From contig NZ_BBWW01000001.1 in the NCBI RefSeq assembly GCF_001485215.1, forward strand, positions 3,720,001 through 3,784,000: a stretch of 64,000 nt of DNA, in the 5' to 3' direction. Under the pieces are notes generated by a model. The model was not told the DNA's origin. It did no database searches and saw only the letters and a list, made by a program, of their open reading frames with translations. How positions within the stretch are numbered: the first letter of the stretch is position 1; every line of letters starts with the position of its first letter. Below, piece by piece: positions 1-10,686 of this stretch. The translations under genes were made by a program, and so were the position numbers. This DNA comes from Leptolyngbya sp. NIES-2104. GTDB taxonomy: Bacteria > Cyanobacteriota > Cyanobacteriia > Leptolyngbyales > Leptolyngbyaceae.

Positions 1-3000
1 AAATCGAGAGTTCGCGAGTGCGGAGATTGCGCCAGAGAATGTCTGCACTGCCGTTTTGATCAAAGTCTGCGGTGCCTTGGATCTCCCAATCGAGCGACTG
101 AGAATCGAGCGATTGAGTGCGATTAAACAAGTCGCGATGAATTCGCCACAGGCGTTGTTCTCCGGTTTGTGCGTTCCGCAAGAAGATTTCGCCCTTGCTT
201 TGATTGCCAAACTTGCCGACTCCTTCGATTTGCCAATTGCGATCGGGCAAGTTCGGTAAAAATGCAGCCGTTCCAGCTTGTTCTCGATTGAGGAACCAAA
301 TGACGGTTTCCTGGCTCACGCTTTGTCGCCATAAAACATCGAGATTTTGATCTGCATTGAAATCATACAGTTGCTCGATTTGCCAATTTGAATCAGGAAC
401 AGACGGTAGATTAACGGAACGAGTTACCCAGCCATTTTCCATCAGCCAGACCACATTCTCACCGCTGCGTCCATGTCGCCAGATCAAATCTGCAAATCCA
501 TCTCGATTCAAGTCGCCTGCTGAAACAACTTGCCACAGTACATCGGGCACCACGCCGAGAGAACGTCCGACCCGCTGAGTTGTGCCATCCATCAGCCATA
601 GAGCCGTCGCACCGTTGCTTTGATTCGACCAGAACAAGTCTGCTTTACCGTCATTATCAAAATCAGCGATCGTCTTAATTTGCCAACCCGGTTGAACCAC
701 TGGAGCCGTTTCTGCCCCAAAGAAGGGAGTCATTCCGCGTAGTAACCAGACGACATTGCCGCCGTTTTTCACATTGCGCCAGAACAAGTCAGGACTCCGA
801 TCACCATTAAAGTCACCCACTCCTGCAATTTCCCAGTCTCCGTCAACTGAAGCCAAGGTCGTTTCTGTAAAGGTAAGATTCTCATTCGTGCGCCAGATTG
901 CATTCTCTCCGGTCTGACTATTGCGCCAGAGTAAATCTGTTACGCCATCGTTATCGAAATCAGTTGTAGTGACGATCTTCCAGAGCGGATCTGGAACGGT
1001 TGTTAACGGAATTTCTCGATCGAGGAATGTGCCGGAAGGCATCCACAACATGTTTTCACCCGTCCGACGATTGCGCCAGAGAATGTCATATAGACTATCG
1101 CTATTGTCTGTGTTATCGGGTGTGTCGTCTTCGGTAATAGTTGCGATCGCTGAATTCGTCCGAATCGATGCGTTGCTTGGATTATTGAGCGTGACTTGGA
1201 ACGTTTCATTTCCTTCAAACTGAGTGTCACCTAAAACGTTAACCGTGATGGTTTTCCTCGTTTCACCCGGTGCAAATGTCAATATGTCGGATGCTCTGAC
1301 GTAATCATTATTTGCGAGTGTTGCAGTTCCATCTGTGGTGGAATAGTTCACCGTAATCGGCAGATAGCTTGCCTCACTAAGCGTGATTTCAAAGGTGAAT
1401 GGAGTCAGACCACTATTGCCTTCAGCTTGGGTTGTCGGAACCGCAGCGATCGACAATTGCGGTACGGGGTCATCGTTCCGAATTGTTGCAGTGGTGCGGT
1501 TTCTCATCAGTTGACCGTTTGTAGGGTCGCTCAGTTCGATCGTGAATGTTTCATCGGGTTCAAGACGAGTGTCACCGATGATTTGCAGATTGATGGTTTG
1601 TTCTGTTTGTCCTGGATTAAATGTAAGTATAGTTGGTGTGGTTACTGCGGTGTAATCGGTTTCAGTCGCAGTTCCGTTTCGAGTGATGTAATTAACTGTG
1701 ACCGTTTCAGTGCTGGGATTAGAGAGCCGCACGACGAAACGAGCAGACGTATTACCTGAGTTTCCTTCTTGAACGGGAAGAAGTGAGGTGTCATCGATCG
1801 AGATCGTCGGTCGGAAGTCATCGCTCAAAATCGTTCCGATACCTTGGTTTGGAGCATCGAAGAGGATAGCATTTGTAGGGGCAAAGAGACGAATCGAGAA
1901 GGCTTCATCGAGTTCAAATTTGCGATCGCCTTGAACTTTCACTGTGATTTGCTGCGTGGTTGTTCCGGGTGCAAAGGTGAGCTTACCGGATGCGGTTTCG
2001 TAATCGTTGTCATTAACTCGTGCTGTACCATCGACCGTTGTGTAATCGACGGTGATCGCTTGGTCGCTAGAATTCGATAACGAGATCGCAAACGTTGCAT
2101 TCGTAAAACCATCAGTTCCTTCAGAAACGGCAACGTTACCAATACTGATCGTCGGTTGAGCATCATCGTTATTGATTACGCCACGGGCACGACTTACAGG
2201 CAAAACAGCTTCAGTAGGATTGAGCAGTTCGACAAAGAAGGTTTCATTCTGCTCGAATTTTGTATCGCCACGAACGACGATCGAGATCTCTTTCTCGATG
2301 TCACCGGGTGCAAAGGTGAGCGTTTGTGGAGCTACTACGCCAATGTAATCGTTGTCCTCGATCGTGGCGTTTCCAGCTTGGTTGGTTCCGTTAAGCGTTC
2401 GATACTGAACCGTTACAGTGTTGGTCGTCGCTTGGGAGAGTTTGACTTTGAAGGTATAGGTCTTGTCTGTGCTGCCTTCGGTGGCGATCACATCGTCGAT
2501 TTGAATCGTCGGACGAATTGCGCCATCGTCATTGGGAATGGTTCCTTGTGCTTCGTTGCTGCCTGAGAGTTTGGCTCCTGATGGATCGCTCAATCGCACT
2601 AGGAAGCTTTCTAAAGATTCAAAATCAGTGTCACCGTTCACCTCGATCGTAATGATTTGCTCTTCTACACCGGGCGCAAACACTAAAGTTCCAGTTTTGG
2701 CATCGTAGTCTTGACCGGAAATTGCCGTGTCATTGACAGTCGTATAGTTAACGCGAATCTCCTCGCTGCTAGGATTGTTCAGCGTCACCACAAATTCAAA
2801 CGGCGTTTTGCCAGAATTGCCTTCAGTGCGCGATCCGGGACGAGGCGCGATCGACAATTCTGGTTTTGCGTCGTCATTGTTCAGAACACCATATCCGTCG
2901 GTTGCAGTGTCAGAAAGACCAGCATTTACTGCGTTTTCAAGGTGAACGATAAAACGTTCGGTCGGTTCAAATTTGCGATCGGCATTCGCTTGAATTCTAA

Positions 3001-6000
3001 TCGTTTTTTCAACTTCACCCGGATTAAACGTTACGGTTCCCGATGCTGCAACGTAATCGTTGTCGCTGCTCTTTGCTGTGTCATCGATCGTTCGATAATT
3101 GACTGTGACCGTTTGCGTTGTCGGATTAGATAACCGAATTGTAAACGGATAAGTTGCAGCCAGGGGATCGTCTTCACTTAAGGGATCACTCGAAATCGCG
3201 ATCGTGGGTCGCTGATCGTCGTTAAGAATCGTACCGATGACCGTTCCGGTTCCCGCGATCGTGGCGTTGACTGCATTCAAGAGCGTGAGATTGATCGTTT
3301 CGTCGGGTTCGAGTTTATTATCGGCTGTCGTTTGGATCTCGATCGTTTTAGTGCGCTGGTTTGGAGCAAATGTGAGTGTCTGAAGTGAGATCGGAGTGTA
3401 GTCAGAATCATCTTTCAAAGCAGTTCCATCATCGATCGCAACATCGACTGTGATCGGCTCGTCGCTAACTTCAGAGAGTGAAATCTCAAACTTGAGAACG
3501 CCGCCTTCTGAAACACTCACAGGCGAAACGCTGAGTGTGGGTAATGTCGAATCATCAGTCTCGATCGTGCCAACTCCGATCGCGGTTGTTGGAATCGTAA
3601 CTAAGGTTGGGGTAGTTGTCGTGAGTTCAACCGAAAATGTTTCTGATTGTTCACGTTTTGTATCACCTTTTGCATTCACAGTGATTATCTGACTTGTTGT
3701 TCCCGGTGCAAATCGGATTGTTCCTGTTGCTTGTTCGTAATCATTGTCTAAGAGGGTCGCAGTTCCATCTTTCGTCGCGTAATTTAGAACAATTTCTCGA
3801 TCGCTTGCATTCGATAACGTGACCTCAAACTGCAGCGGAGTGTTACCGCTGTTGCCTTCTGGTTTGGAGACGTTCGCGATCGACACGGTTGGAATCGGAT
3901 CATCATCCACGATCGTGGCTGTTACCGTTTCAGTTGTAATCGTTGCGTCTGTTGGATTGCTCAAGCGTACCGAGAACGATTCATTTTGTTCGCGGATTGT
4001 ATCGTTGAGAATCGCGATCGGAATTGTTCCCGTCGTTTGACCCGGTGCAATCGTGAGAGTGCCAGAATTTGCGGTGAAATCTTCTCCAGCGATCGCCGTT
4101 CCAGCAATGGTTTCATAGTTCACCGTCACAGGACGACCTGATGCTTCTGATAGTTTCACAGTGAAGGGATAGGAAGTAGTTCCTTCGGATTGGTCTGGAA
4201 CGGCTTCGATCGTAATGGTTGGCGCAGTATCGTTATCGATAATCGTTCCGGTGATCGAAGATTGCTCACTTAGAATCGCACCGACTGGATTTAATAGCTC
4301 AAGTTGGAATTGCTCATTAAACTCATAGGAGCGATCGCCTCGAACCTGGAGAGTAATCGTCTGAGTCGTCTGCCCTGCTGCAAATGTCAGTGTTCCGTTG
4401 GGTAATGCAACATAATCGACATCGCCCGTTGTCGTTAAATCTCGAATTGCATAATCGACTTTTACTTCTGTGCTGCTTGTTTCACTTAAAGTCACAGTGA
4501 AAGTATAGTCTTGTGTGTTGCTGTCTCCTTCTACGATCGATTCCGCACCTGCGATCGTGACAATCGGTGCAGTGTCATCGTTCTCGATCTTCGCACTGGC
4601 GGTTCCTTCTGCAATTCTGGCATTCGTACTCGGATTGCTCAAGACAACGTTAAACGTTTCATCTTGTTCAAACTGCGTGTCACCTTTCACGAGTACGGTG
4701 ATAGTTTGTGTATCGACTCCGATATCAAAGGTTAGTTCACCAGAGGTTTCAACAAAATCGCTGCCGTCAGCAGTTACAGTTTGAGTTGCATATCGAACCG
4801 TAACCGGAGCCGTGATTGGGGTCGGATCGAGTTTGACTTGGAACGTAAATTCACGCTCACCAGAATCACCTTCTTTCGTGTCTGGACGGATATCGGTTGT
4901 AATATTCTCGATCGAGATTAGCACCGGAACATCATTATCGATCATTCGTAGCGAGGTAGTACCAAAGGTTTCAGAAACCGCATAGTCCGGAGTTGCAACG
5001 AGACTTAGATTAAGCGTTTCTTCTGCTTCGACCTCAACATCATTCACCGCTGCCAGGGTGATCACTCCTTCTGAGACTCCGTTTGCCAGTTGAATCGTCA
5101 GTTCAGAACCATTGAAACTCAGATTCAGACTTGGATCAGCCGAAAATGTGTAATCCGAAGTCATCATCGCCGTACTCGCGGGATCGATCGCTAATCTTAC
5201 CGTTACATCTCCAACCGATCGATTGCGACGAATGCGGTATTGTACGGTCTCGTTCGGGCTATTTTCTTCGATCGTTTCTTTGCTCAGTGAAATGCTTACG
5301 GTTGATGCTAAGTTCAACCCGAAGACATCCGATGCACCATTAAGATCCCGAATCGTTAAATCTGGTGCAAGACTGTTAAAGGCAATATAGCTACCATTGC
5401 CGCTGATTACAGGATTAAACGACGCTCCACGACCGCTATTCGTTTCATCTGGATTCTGACTCACTAGCGTCGTGACTCCAGCGAGCATATCGCGAACGAA
5501 AACATCGAGTGCATCATTCGTGTCACCCGCAGCGAGATCATTCGAGAAACTGTTAAAGACAACAAATCGACCATCACGAGTGATGCTTGGAGCCGATGAT
5601 CCTTTACCGGAACCCCCACCAGTTCCACCATCTGATCCGGGTGTACCTGAACCGCTTGCCGTTCCCGATCGATTGACGCTCACCAGTTGGGTTGTCCCTG
5701 CTGCTAAGTTTCGCCGGAAAATATCGTTTGCACCATTAGCATCTCCGGTCACGAGATCATCGAAATCACTGGTAAAGACTACAAACTCTCCATTGCCACT
5801 AATGACCGGACTAAATGCCCTCGCGTTAAAGCCTGCATTCGGTCCCGTTTGCGGCACAGTGCTATATCCGCCTGATTGATTCACACTCACATGAATCGTT
5901 GTATTCGTATCTAAATCCCGAACGAAGACATCTTCGTCGCCATCTGCGTCCGCTGCATTATCAATCAGATTCGATGCGGTGCTAGTAAAGGCAATCTTCC

Positions 6001-8863
6001 GACCGTTTGAGCTAATGCTAAGTTCAGAAGAATCGCCATCTGAAAGTGTGCCATTCGTCGATCGACTTACCAACGTCAAAGCGCTCGTGTTTCGATCCCA
6101 CACAAACACATCCCGCCGCCCATTCGTATCGCCCGCCACTAGATTCGATGCCGCACTGATAAAGGCAACATAGCGACCATCTTGGCTAATGACGGGCTGT
6201 TCAGAAACACCATCACCTCGACTGATTTGCACGATCGAGTTATTGGCACTGTTCCAAACGAATACATCCTGTAGCCCGTTCGTATCGCCTGCCACCAGAT
6301 TCGATGCGGTACTCGTGAAAGCGACCACCAATCCATCTGCGCTAATCACCGGATTCAACGAGGGAGCATTCGCGCCCTGACTCACCAATCGAATTTCTCC
6401 AGTTTGGCGATTGACCCAGAAAAGATCGACCTGATTATTGGTATCGCCTGCCACCAGATTCGATGCGGCACTGGTGAAGACAATGTAGTTACCGTTCGCG
6501 CTAATGATCGCATTACCCGAAGCTCCATTCGCGATCGCACTTCCCCGACTAATCAGCGTATTTTTTCCCGTTTGTCGATCGCGCAAAAACACATCCGAAA
6601 CGCCGTTCGTATCGCCATCGACAACTTCAGGAGCCGCACTGGTGAAGACAATAAATCGCCCGTCTTCGCTGACCGAATTTGCGCCGACTGTGGAACTCCC
6701 GCTACCTGTACGCGAAACTAGATCCGGATTATTATCGCGGCGACTAATCAGCGTTGCGTTTCCAGTCGCGATCGGAATGATAAATCCATCAAATAGTGCA
6801 TTGCTATCTTCTGCTGTCAAATTCGTTGCAAGACTGACAAAGGTTACAGTACTACCATCGTTACTGATAATGGGAACAGAAGTCGGAGCACCAATGCTAC
6901 TCGCGATCGTACCTGAAGCGTTATTTCCCACTCCACCTGTTGAAGTTCGGCTAATCAAAAAGGTCGTATTTGTAGAAGTATCCCGCACAAACACGTCTTG
7001 CTGATTATTCGTATCGCCATTCACTAAATTCATTGCAAGACTGGTGAAGGCGATTCGGGTTCCATCTGCGTTTAAGCTGGCATTTCCAGAGGCATCATTC
7101 CCGATCGCGCCACTACTACTCCGGCTGACTAATGCGGTTTGATTGGTTGTGAGATTGCGAACGAAAACATCGATCGCGTTATTCGCATCATCAGTGACAA
7201 GGTTGCTAGAAGAACTGGTGAATGCGATCGCGTTTCCATTGCGGCTGATAATCGGATTTTGTGATCCGGCATTGCTCCCAAATCCACCGACGATATTTCC
7301 CGAATCATTTCCCGCACTATTGACGCTAACGAGTTGAATCGTGCCCTGGGGTGAACCAAATTCATCGACTCCTGTCCGCGTCCAGGCAAACACATCAGAA
7401 ACAGTATTCGTATCCGTGGCAAATCTGCTGGCGGTACTGACGAACGCAACGCGACTTCCATCCTGGCTAATCACCGGATTGATCGAGTTTGCATCTCCTG
7501 AGGGTGTCAAGTTCACAACCGTATCGTTGGACGCTTGCCAGAGAAAGATGTCTTCAGAGCGATTCGTATCCCCGAAGCTTAGATTTGTGTAAAGACTGGA
7601 AAAAGCAACGTAATTTCCATCGCCGCTGATGACTGGAGAGTTTGCGCCTTGCGTTCGGCTTCTTTCGCCTGTCCGATTGCGGCTGACGTGAATCAGAGGT
7701 GCACTCGGTTGACTACGATTCCACACGTACACATCCGGGACTAATCCTGCGTCTGAGAAGAGCAGTTGAGATTGAGTCTGAAAAGCAATCCGGCTGCCAT
7801 CATCGCTGATACTCGGTGCAGAAGAGTCTTCGATTCCACTGGTTCCGTCTGCGTTGCGGCTGACCAGGGTAATATTGCCAGACGATCGCTCCCAGACGAA
7901 GATGTTATCCGCCTGAGTGGTGTTGCCTGTCATCGAAGCGACGAGATCGTTTGCATCGCTGATAAATGCGACGTAGTTTCCGTCAAAGCTAATCACCGGA
8001 TTGAATGAGGCTCCCGCAGCGCTTCCAGTATTGGTGGCGTTTCGGCTAATCAGCGTGACTCTTTCGGTTGTACGATCGTACAAAAACACATCCGAAGTTC
8101 CGTTCGCGTCATTCGGTGAAATCAAAGCGCTACTGGTGAATACGACAAATTGCCCATCACCGCTGGCTGCATTCCGTCCAATGTCATTCAGTCCAACGCT
8201 GCCTTTCACCAGAGTCGGATTGCCCATAGAAATCAAATCGACTGGAAGAATTGCGCTGTATTGAGTCTGAGTTTCGGGATTAAATGCGATCGTACTTGCA
8301 ATCTCTCCAGTATTCACTTCAAGCATCCAATCACCATTAAGACTCGCATTTCCGGTTAGATCATCCGACGCTGCGATATCGGCTCCCGTTAATCGGCTGA
8401 AATGTTGAATAAATGCTTGTCCTACTTCTCCCTGAGCCACATCGCAGCCATAAATGAGAATGTCGGCATCCTCGGTGAGAGACTTCGCCCAGCGTTGAAA
8501 TTCCGACTGATAGCGATCGAGATTTGCACGATCGAGCCAGGTTCCACCGAGTTGAATTCCGCCGGATGTGCCGTGTGAAATGAGGTGCAAACTAGAGATC
8601 CCACTCTGTCCCAGTAAGGTTTGGGTGATTTGGTCGATCGCGTCTTGAACAGGATCAAGAACTAGGACTTGCGAATCGGGTTGAAGTCCTGCGATCAACT
8701 GCTGATAATTCGGCATCGTTGGATCGATCACAATCAGGGACGAGGCTCGATTGTGAAGCTGTGGAGAGAGGGTTAAGTAATTCTGCGGCAGTGCGATCGT
8801 AGAAGCACGATCGAGGTCGGTTGAAAGGGGACGATTCCAGTTTGGTAATCCCGCGAATTCCAT
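1..8863 (-). CDS. Giant DUF4347 / PD40-repeat / Calx-beta / FG-GAP protein (C-terminus cut by window edge)
   Basis: The minus strand is open from the window edge to an ATG at 8863, 2954 codons without a stop. GGAG lies 8 nt before this ATG, and an in-frame TAG lies further upstream. Residues about 30-190 form a DUF4347 domain (ILIYGCDVAQGEVGQAF, HLISHGTSGG). Residues about 210-1165 hold over a dozen TolB/PD40-like repeats with the pattern ISxDGxxVAFxSxASNLVxGDTN. Residues about 1180-2570 hold roughly 12 Calx-beta domains of about 110 residues (SxPTVSIxxVxxxEGNSG ... DTxxExNExFxVxLSNPTNA). After that come FG-GAP/VCBS repeats containing DFDNDGxxDLLWRN. No N-terminal signal peptide is visible. 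Proteins of this build are usually secreted or surface-bound Ca2+-binding adhesins of cyanobacteria; an export signal, if any, may lie beyond the edge. The domain assignments are firm; the function is inferred. Confidence 0.9.
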   Translation of the reverse strand, partial: MEFAGLPNWNRPLSTDLDRASTIALPQNYLTLSPQLHNRASSLIVIDPTMPNYQQLIAGLQPDSQVLVLDPVQDAIDQITQTLLGQSGISSLHLISHGTSGGIQLGGTWLDRANLDRYQSEFQRWAKSLTEDADILIYGCDVAQGEVGQAFIQHFSRLTGADIAASDDLTGNASLNGDWMLEVNTGEIASTIAFNPETQTQYSAILPVDLISMGNPTLVKGSVGLNDIGRNAASGDGQFVVFTSSALISPNDANGTSDVFLYDRTTERVTLISRNATNTGSAAGASFNPVISFDGNYVAFISDANDLVASMTGNTTQADNIFVWERSSGNITLVSRNADGTSGIEDSSAPSISDDGSRIAFQTQSQLLFSDAGLVPDVYVWNRSQPSAPLIHVSRNRTGERSRTQGANSPVISGDGNYVAFSSLYTNLSFGDTNRSEDIFLWQASNDTVVNLTPSGDANSINPVISQDGSRVAFVSTASRFATDTNTVSDVFAWTRTGVDEFGSPQGTIQLVSVNSAGNDSGNIVGGFGSNAGSQNPIISRNGNAIAFTSSSSNLVTDDANNAIDVFVRNLTTNQTALVSRSSSGAIGNDASGNASLNADGTRIAFTSLAMNLVNGDTNNQQDVFVRDTSTNTTFLISRTSTGGVGNNASGTIASSIGAPTSVPIISNDGSTVTFVSLATNLTAEDSNALFDGFIIPIATGNATLISRRDNNPDLVSRTGSGSSTVGANSVSEDGRFIVFTSAAPEVVDGDTNGVSDVFLRDRQTGKNTLISRGSAIANGASGNAIISANGNYIVFTSAASNLVAGDTNNQVDLFWVNRQTGEIRLVSQGANAPSLNPVISADGLVVAFTSTASNLVAGDTNGLQDVFVWNSANNSIVQISRGDGVSEQPVISQDGRYVAFISAASNLVAGDTNGRRDVFVWDRNTSALTLVSRSTNGTLSDGDSSELSISSNGRKIAFTSTASNLIDNAADADGDEDVFVRDLDTNTTIHVSVNQSGGYSTVPQTGPNAGFNARAFSPVISGNGEFVVFTSDFDDLVTGDANGANDIFRRNLAAGTTQLVSVNRSGTASGSGTPGSDGGTGGGSGKGSSAPSITRDGRFVVFNSFSNDLAAGDTNDALDVFVRDMLAGVTTLVSQNPDETNSGRGASFNPVISGNGSYIAFNSLAPDLTIRDLNGASDVFGLNLASTVSISLSKETIEENSPNETVQYRIRRNRSVGDVTVRLAIDPASTAMMTSDYTFSADPSLNLSFNGSELTIQLANGVSEGVITLAAVNDVEVEAEETLNLSLVATPDYAVSETFGTTSLRMIDNDVPVLISIENITTDIRPDTKEGDSGEREFTFQVKLDPTPITAPVTVRYATQTVTADGSDFVETSGELTFDIGVDTQTITVLVKGDTQFEQDETFNVVLSNPSTNARIAEGTASAKIENDDTAPIVTIAGAESIVEGDSNTQDYTFTVTLSETSSTEVKVDYAIRDLTTTGDVDYVALPNGTLTFAAGQTTQTITLQVRGDRSYEFNEQFQLELLNPVGAILSEQSSITGTIIDNDTAPTITIEAVPDQSEGTTSYPFTVKLSEASGRPVTVNYETIAGTAIAGEDFTANSGTLTIAPGQTTGTIPIAILNDTIREQNESFSVRLSNPTDATITTETVTATIVDDDPIPTVSIANVSKPEGNSGNTPLQFEVTLSNASDREIVLNYATKDGTATLLDNDYEQATGTIRFAPGTTSQIITVNAKGDTKREQSETFSVELTTTTPTLVTIPTTAIGVGTIETDDSTLPTLSVSPVSVSEGGVLKFEISLSEVSDEPITVDVAIDDGTALKDDSDYTPISLQTLTFAPNQRTKTIEIQTTADNKLEPDETINLTLLNAVNATIAGTGTVIGTILNDDQRPTIAISSDPLSEDDPLAATYPFTIRLSNPTTQTVTVNYRTIDDTAKSSDNDYVAASGTVTFNPGEVEKTIRIQANADRKFEPTERFIVHLENAVNAGLSDTATDGYGVLNNDDAKPELSIAPRPGSRTEGNSGKTPFEFVVTLNNPSSEEIRVNYTTVNDTAISGQDYDAKTGTLVFAPGVEEQIITIEVNGDTDFESLESFLVRLSDPSGAKLSGSNEAQGTIPNDDGAIRPTIQIDDVIATEGSTDKTYTFKVKLSQATTNTVTVQYRTLNGTNQAGNATIEDNDYIGVVAPQTLTFAPGDIEKEISIVVRGDTKFEQNETFFVELLNPTEAVLPVSRARGVINNDDAQPTISIGNVAVSEGTDGFTNATFAISLSNSSDQAITVDYTTVDGTARVNDNDYETASGKLTFAPGTTTQQITVKVQGDRKFELDEAFSIRLFAPTNAILFDAPNQGIGTILSDDFRPTISIDDTSLLPVQEGNSGNTSARFVVRLSNPSTETVTVNYITRNGTATETDYTAVTTPTILTFNPGQTEQTINLQIIGDTRLEPDETFTIELSDPTNGQLMRNRTTATIRNDDPVPQLSIAAVPTTQAEGNSGLTPFTFEITLSEASYLPITVNYSTTDGTATLANNDYVRASDILTFAPGETRKTITVNVLGDTQFEGNETFQVTLNNPSNASIRTNSAIATITEDDTPDNTDNSDSLYDILWRNRRTGENMLWMPSGTFLDREIPLTTVPDPLWKIVTTTDFDNDGVTDLLWRNSQTGENAIWRTNENLTFTETTLASVDGDWEIAGVGDFNGDRSPDLFWRNVKNGGNVVWLLRGMTPFFGAETAPVVQPGWQIKTIADFDNDGKADLFWSNQSNGATALWLMDGTTQRVGRSLGVVPDVLWQVVSAGDLNRDGFADLIWRHGRSGENVVWLMENGWVTRSVNLPSVPDSNWQIEQLYDFNADQNLDVLWRQSVSQETVIWFLNREQAGTAAFLPNLPDRNWQIEGVGKFGNQSKGEIFLRNAQTGEQRLWRIHRDLFNRTQSLDSQSLDWEIQGTADFDQNGSADILWRNLRTRELSI

Positions 8864-9048
8864 AAAGTTCTCCGGTAGGGGCGAGGGTTCTAGTTTGCTC
8901 AATCGGTAGATTGCCCAAGTCGGCTGCTAGAACATTCACACCCCTAAACAAAGCGGTGAATTCACGGATTTTTTCCACTAGGAAATTTACGGAATCTTTA
9001 GAAGCGACAAAATATCAGATAATATTCTCCAACGTGTGAGGGCATACA

Positions 9049-10140
9049 ATGATTCAAACTCAGAACAATTTGAATATCATTGCGAATCGGTTTGCAAACT
9101 GCTCGATCGACAACATTCAATCATTCGGTAGCGGTAACATTAATGACACATTTTTAGTCACATCAAAAGAATCAAAATTTGTATTGCAAAGAATTAATAC
9201 TCAAGTATTCCGTCAGCCTCAAGCTGTCATGCAAAATATTCGACTTTGCACACAGCATATTTGCGATCGCTTATCAAAATTGCCGCTCGATCGAAGATGG
9301 GAAACACCCCAAGTTATTTTTACTTCTGAGAATCACGATCATTCTGTGGATGAAAATGGATCGTTTTGGAGAGCGTTGAGTTTGATTGAAAATTCTCGAT
9401 CGCATGACACGATTCAAAATCTCGATCATGCTGAGGAAATTGGCTGTGCGTTGGGAATGTTTCACAGCTTGATTAGCGACTTACCACCGGAACAATTAAC
9501 CGATACGCTAGAAGGCTTTCATATTACGCCGATTTATTTACAGCAGTACGATCGCGTTTTATCCGAAACGACCGTAGCGCGATCGCCGGAGGTGAATTAC
9601 TGCTTAGAATTTATTCGCGATCGACAATCCTGGGCGCATGTTCTAGAGAATGCAAAAGATTCAGGAAAGTTAACGCTTCGATTAATGCACGGTGATCCAA
9701 AGATTAATAATATTTTGATGGACACAACAACCGGAAAAGCTGTAAGTGTGATTGACCTCGATACAGTGAAACCGGGATTAATTCATTATGATATTGGCGA
9801 TTGTTTGCGATCGGGATGTAATATCGCTGGCGAAGAAACTCAGGATTGGGAATCCGTTCGATTTGAGCCTGATTTGTGTGAAGGCATTCTACGCGGCTAT
9901 CTCACTGTTGCAAAAACATTCCTCACTGAACAAGACTATCTTCATGTGTTCGATGCAATTCGCCTGATTGCATTTGAATTGGGCTTGCGATTTTTTACTG
10001 ATTACCTTGCTGGAAATGTCTACTTCAAAACGACTTATCCAGAGCATAATTTGATGCGTGCCTTAGTTCAATTTGCGCTTACTAAAAGCATCGAATCACA
10101 AGAATCATCAATTCGTAGCATTATCAAAAATCTTCAATGA
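9049..10140 (+). CDS. APH-family sugar kinase, N-acetylhexosamine 1-kinase (NahK)-like
   Basis: A 363-residue protein of the aminoglycoside phosphotransferase (kinase-like) fold. Visible signatures are the N-terminal nucleotide loop near residues 26-35 (FGSGNINDTF), the catalytic HGDPKINN at 214-221 (Asp216) and the metal-binding segment VIDLDTVKPGLIHYDIGD at 234-251 (Asp236, Asp238). The wording of these motifs matches the NahK/mucin-desulfatase-like branch, which phosphorylates N-acetylhexosamines at C1, better than antibiotic kinases. The substrate is therefore inferred. GAGGG precedes the ATG. The next gene starts inside the stop codon (ATGA), so the two are probably co-translated. Confidence 0.78.
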   Translation: MIQTQNNLNIIANRFANCSIDNIQSFGSGNINDTFLVTSKESKFVLQRINTQVFRQPQAVMQNIRLCTQHICDRLSKLPLDRRWETPQVIFTSENHDHSVDENGSFWRALSLIENSRSHDTIQNLDHAEEIGCALGMFHSLISDLPPEQLTDTLEGFHITPIYLQQYDRVLSETTVARSPEVNYCLEFIRDRQSWAHVLENAKDSGKLTLRLMHGDPKINNILMDTTTGKAVSVIDLDTVKPGLIHYDIGDCLRSGCNIAGEETQDWESVRFEPDLCEGILRGYLTVAKTFLTEQDYLHVFDAIRLIAFELGLRFFTDYLAGNVYFKTTYPEHNLMRALVQFALTKSIESQESSIRSIIKNLQ

Positions 10141-10661
10141 TTAAGTTCTTTCTATCTCCATTCAATACTGTATGTGATTCAGCGATTCTCAACCTTTCAG
10201 GAAGTGTCGATCGCATTGATAATCGATTGATGCTCAAATTCGATCTATTCGATCGACTCTCACAGGTTCTCATTCCGGTTGCAAAATCTCCCAGCCGTCA
10301 AGATAATTTATGGCAAACGACCTGTTTTGAATTCTTCATCGGAGTCCAAAACTCCTCGGAATACTGGGAATTTAATCTCTCTCCAAGTAGTGATTGGAAC
10401 GTTTATCACTTCGAGAATTATCGAGCTGGAATGCAGGAAGAGAAAGTATTTTTGTCATTGCCGTTTGAGATAGAAACGCGATCGCATCACACTTTTCTCT
10501 CGATCGATCTTGATCTAAATCTACTCAATCTTAATCAACCGATCGATCTCGGCATTACTGCGGTGATTGAAACAAATCAGCAAATCTCTTACTGGGCGCT
10601 CAAACACTGCGGCAAAGAAGCTGATTTTCACATCCGAGAAAGTTTCGCGATCGAACTCTAA
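10137..10661 (+). CDS. DOMON-like domain protein
   Basis: A 174-residue soluble protein with no signal peptide. Its pattern fits the small cyanobacterial DOMON-like/CBM9-like beta-sandwich family: LWQTTCFEFFIG near residues 57-68, then YWEFNLSPSSDWNVYHF and a C-terminal CGKEADFHIRESF. Related domains bind haem or sugars, and no ligand can be chosen here. It overlaps the upstream kinase by 4 nt, so the two products probably act on the same, likely carbohydrate, substrate. That link is inferred from arrangement only. Confidence 0.65.
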   Translation: MIKFFLSPFNTVCDSAILNLSGSVDRIDNRLMLKFDLFDRLSQVLIPVAKSPSRQDNLWQTTCFEFFIGVQNSSEYWEFNLSPSSDWNVYHFENYRAGMQEEKVFLSLPFEIETRSHHTFLSIDLDLNLLNLNQPIDLGITAVIETNQQISYWALKHCGKEADFHIRESFAIEL

Positions 10662-10686
10662 AATAAGAAAAAATATTGTGTGAGCG

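Noticed and set aside
1427-4784. Many plus-strand frames of 70-140 codons opposite the Calx-beta region
   Set aside because: Antisense shadows of a repetitive gene; they repeat with the Calx-beta period and lack ribosome sites and homology.
8655-8978. A 107-codon minus-strand frame over the N-terminus of the giant gene
   Set aside because: Out of frame with the DUF4347 domain, which has its own ATG at 8863 with GGAG upstream.
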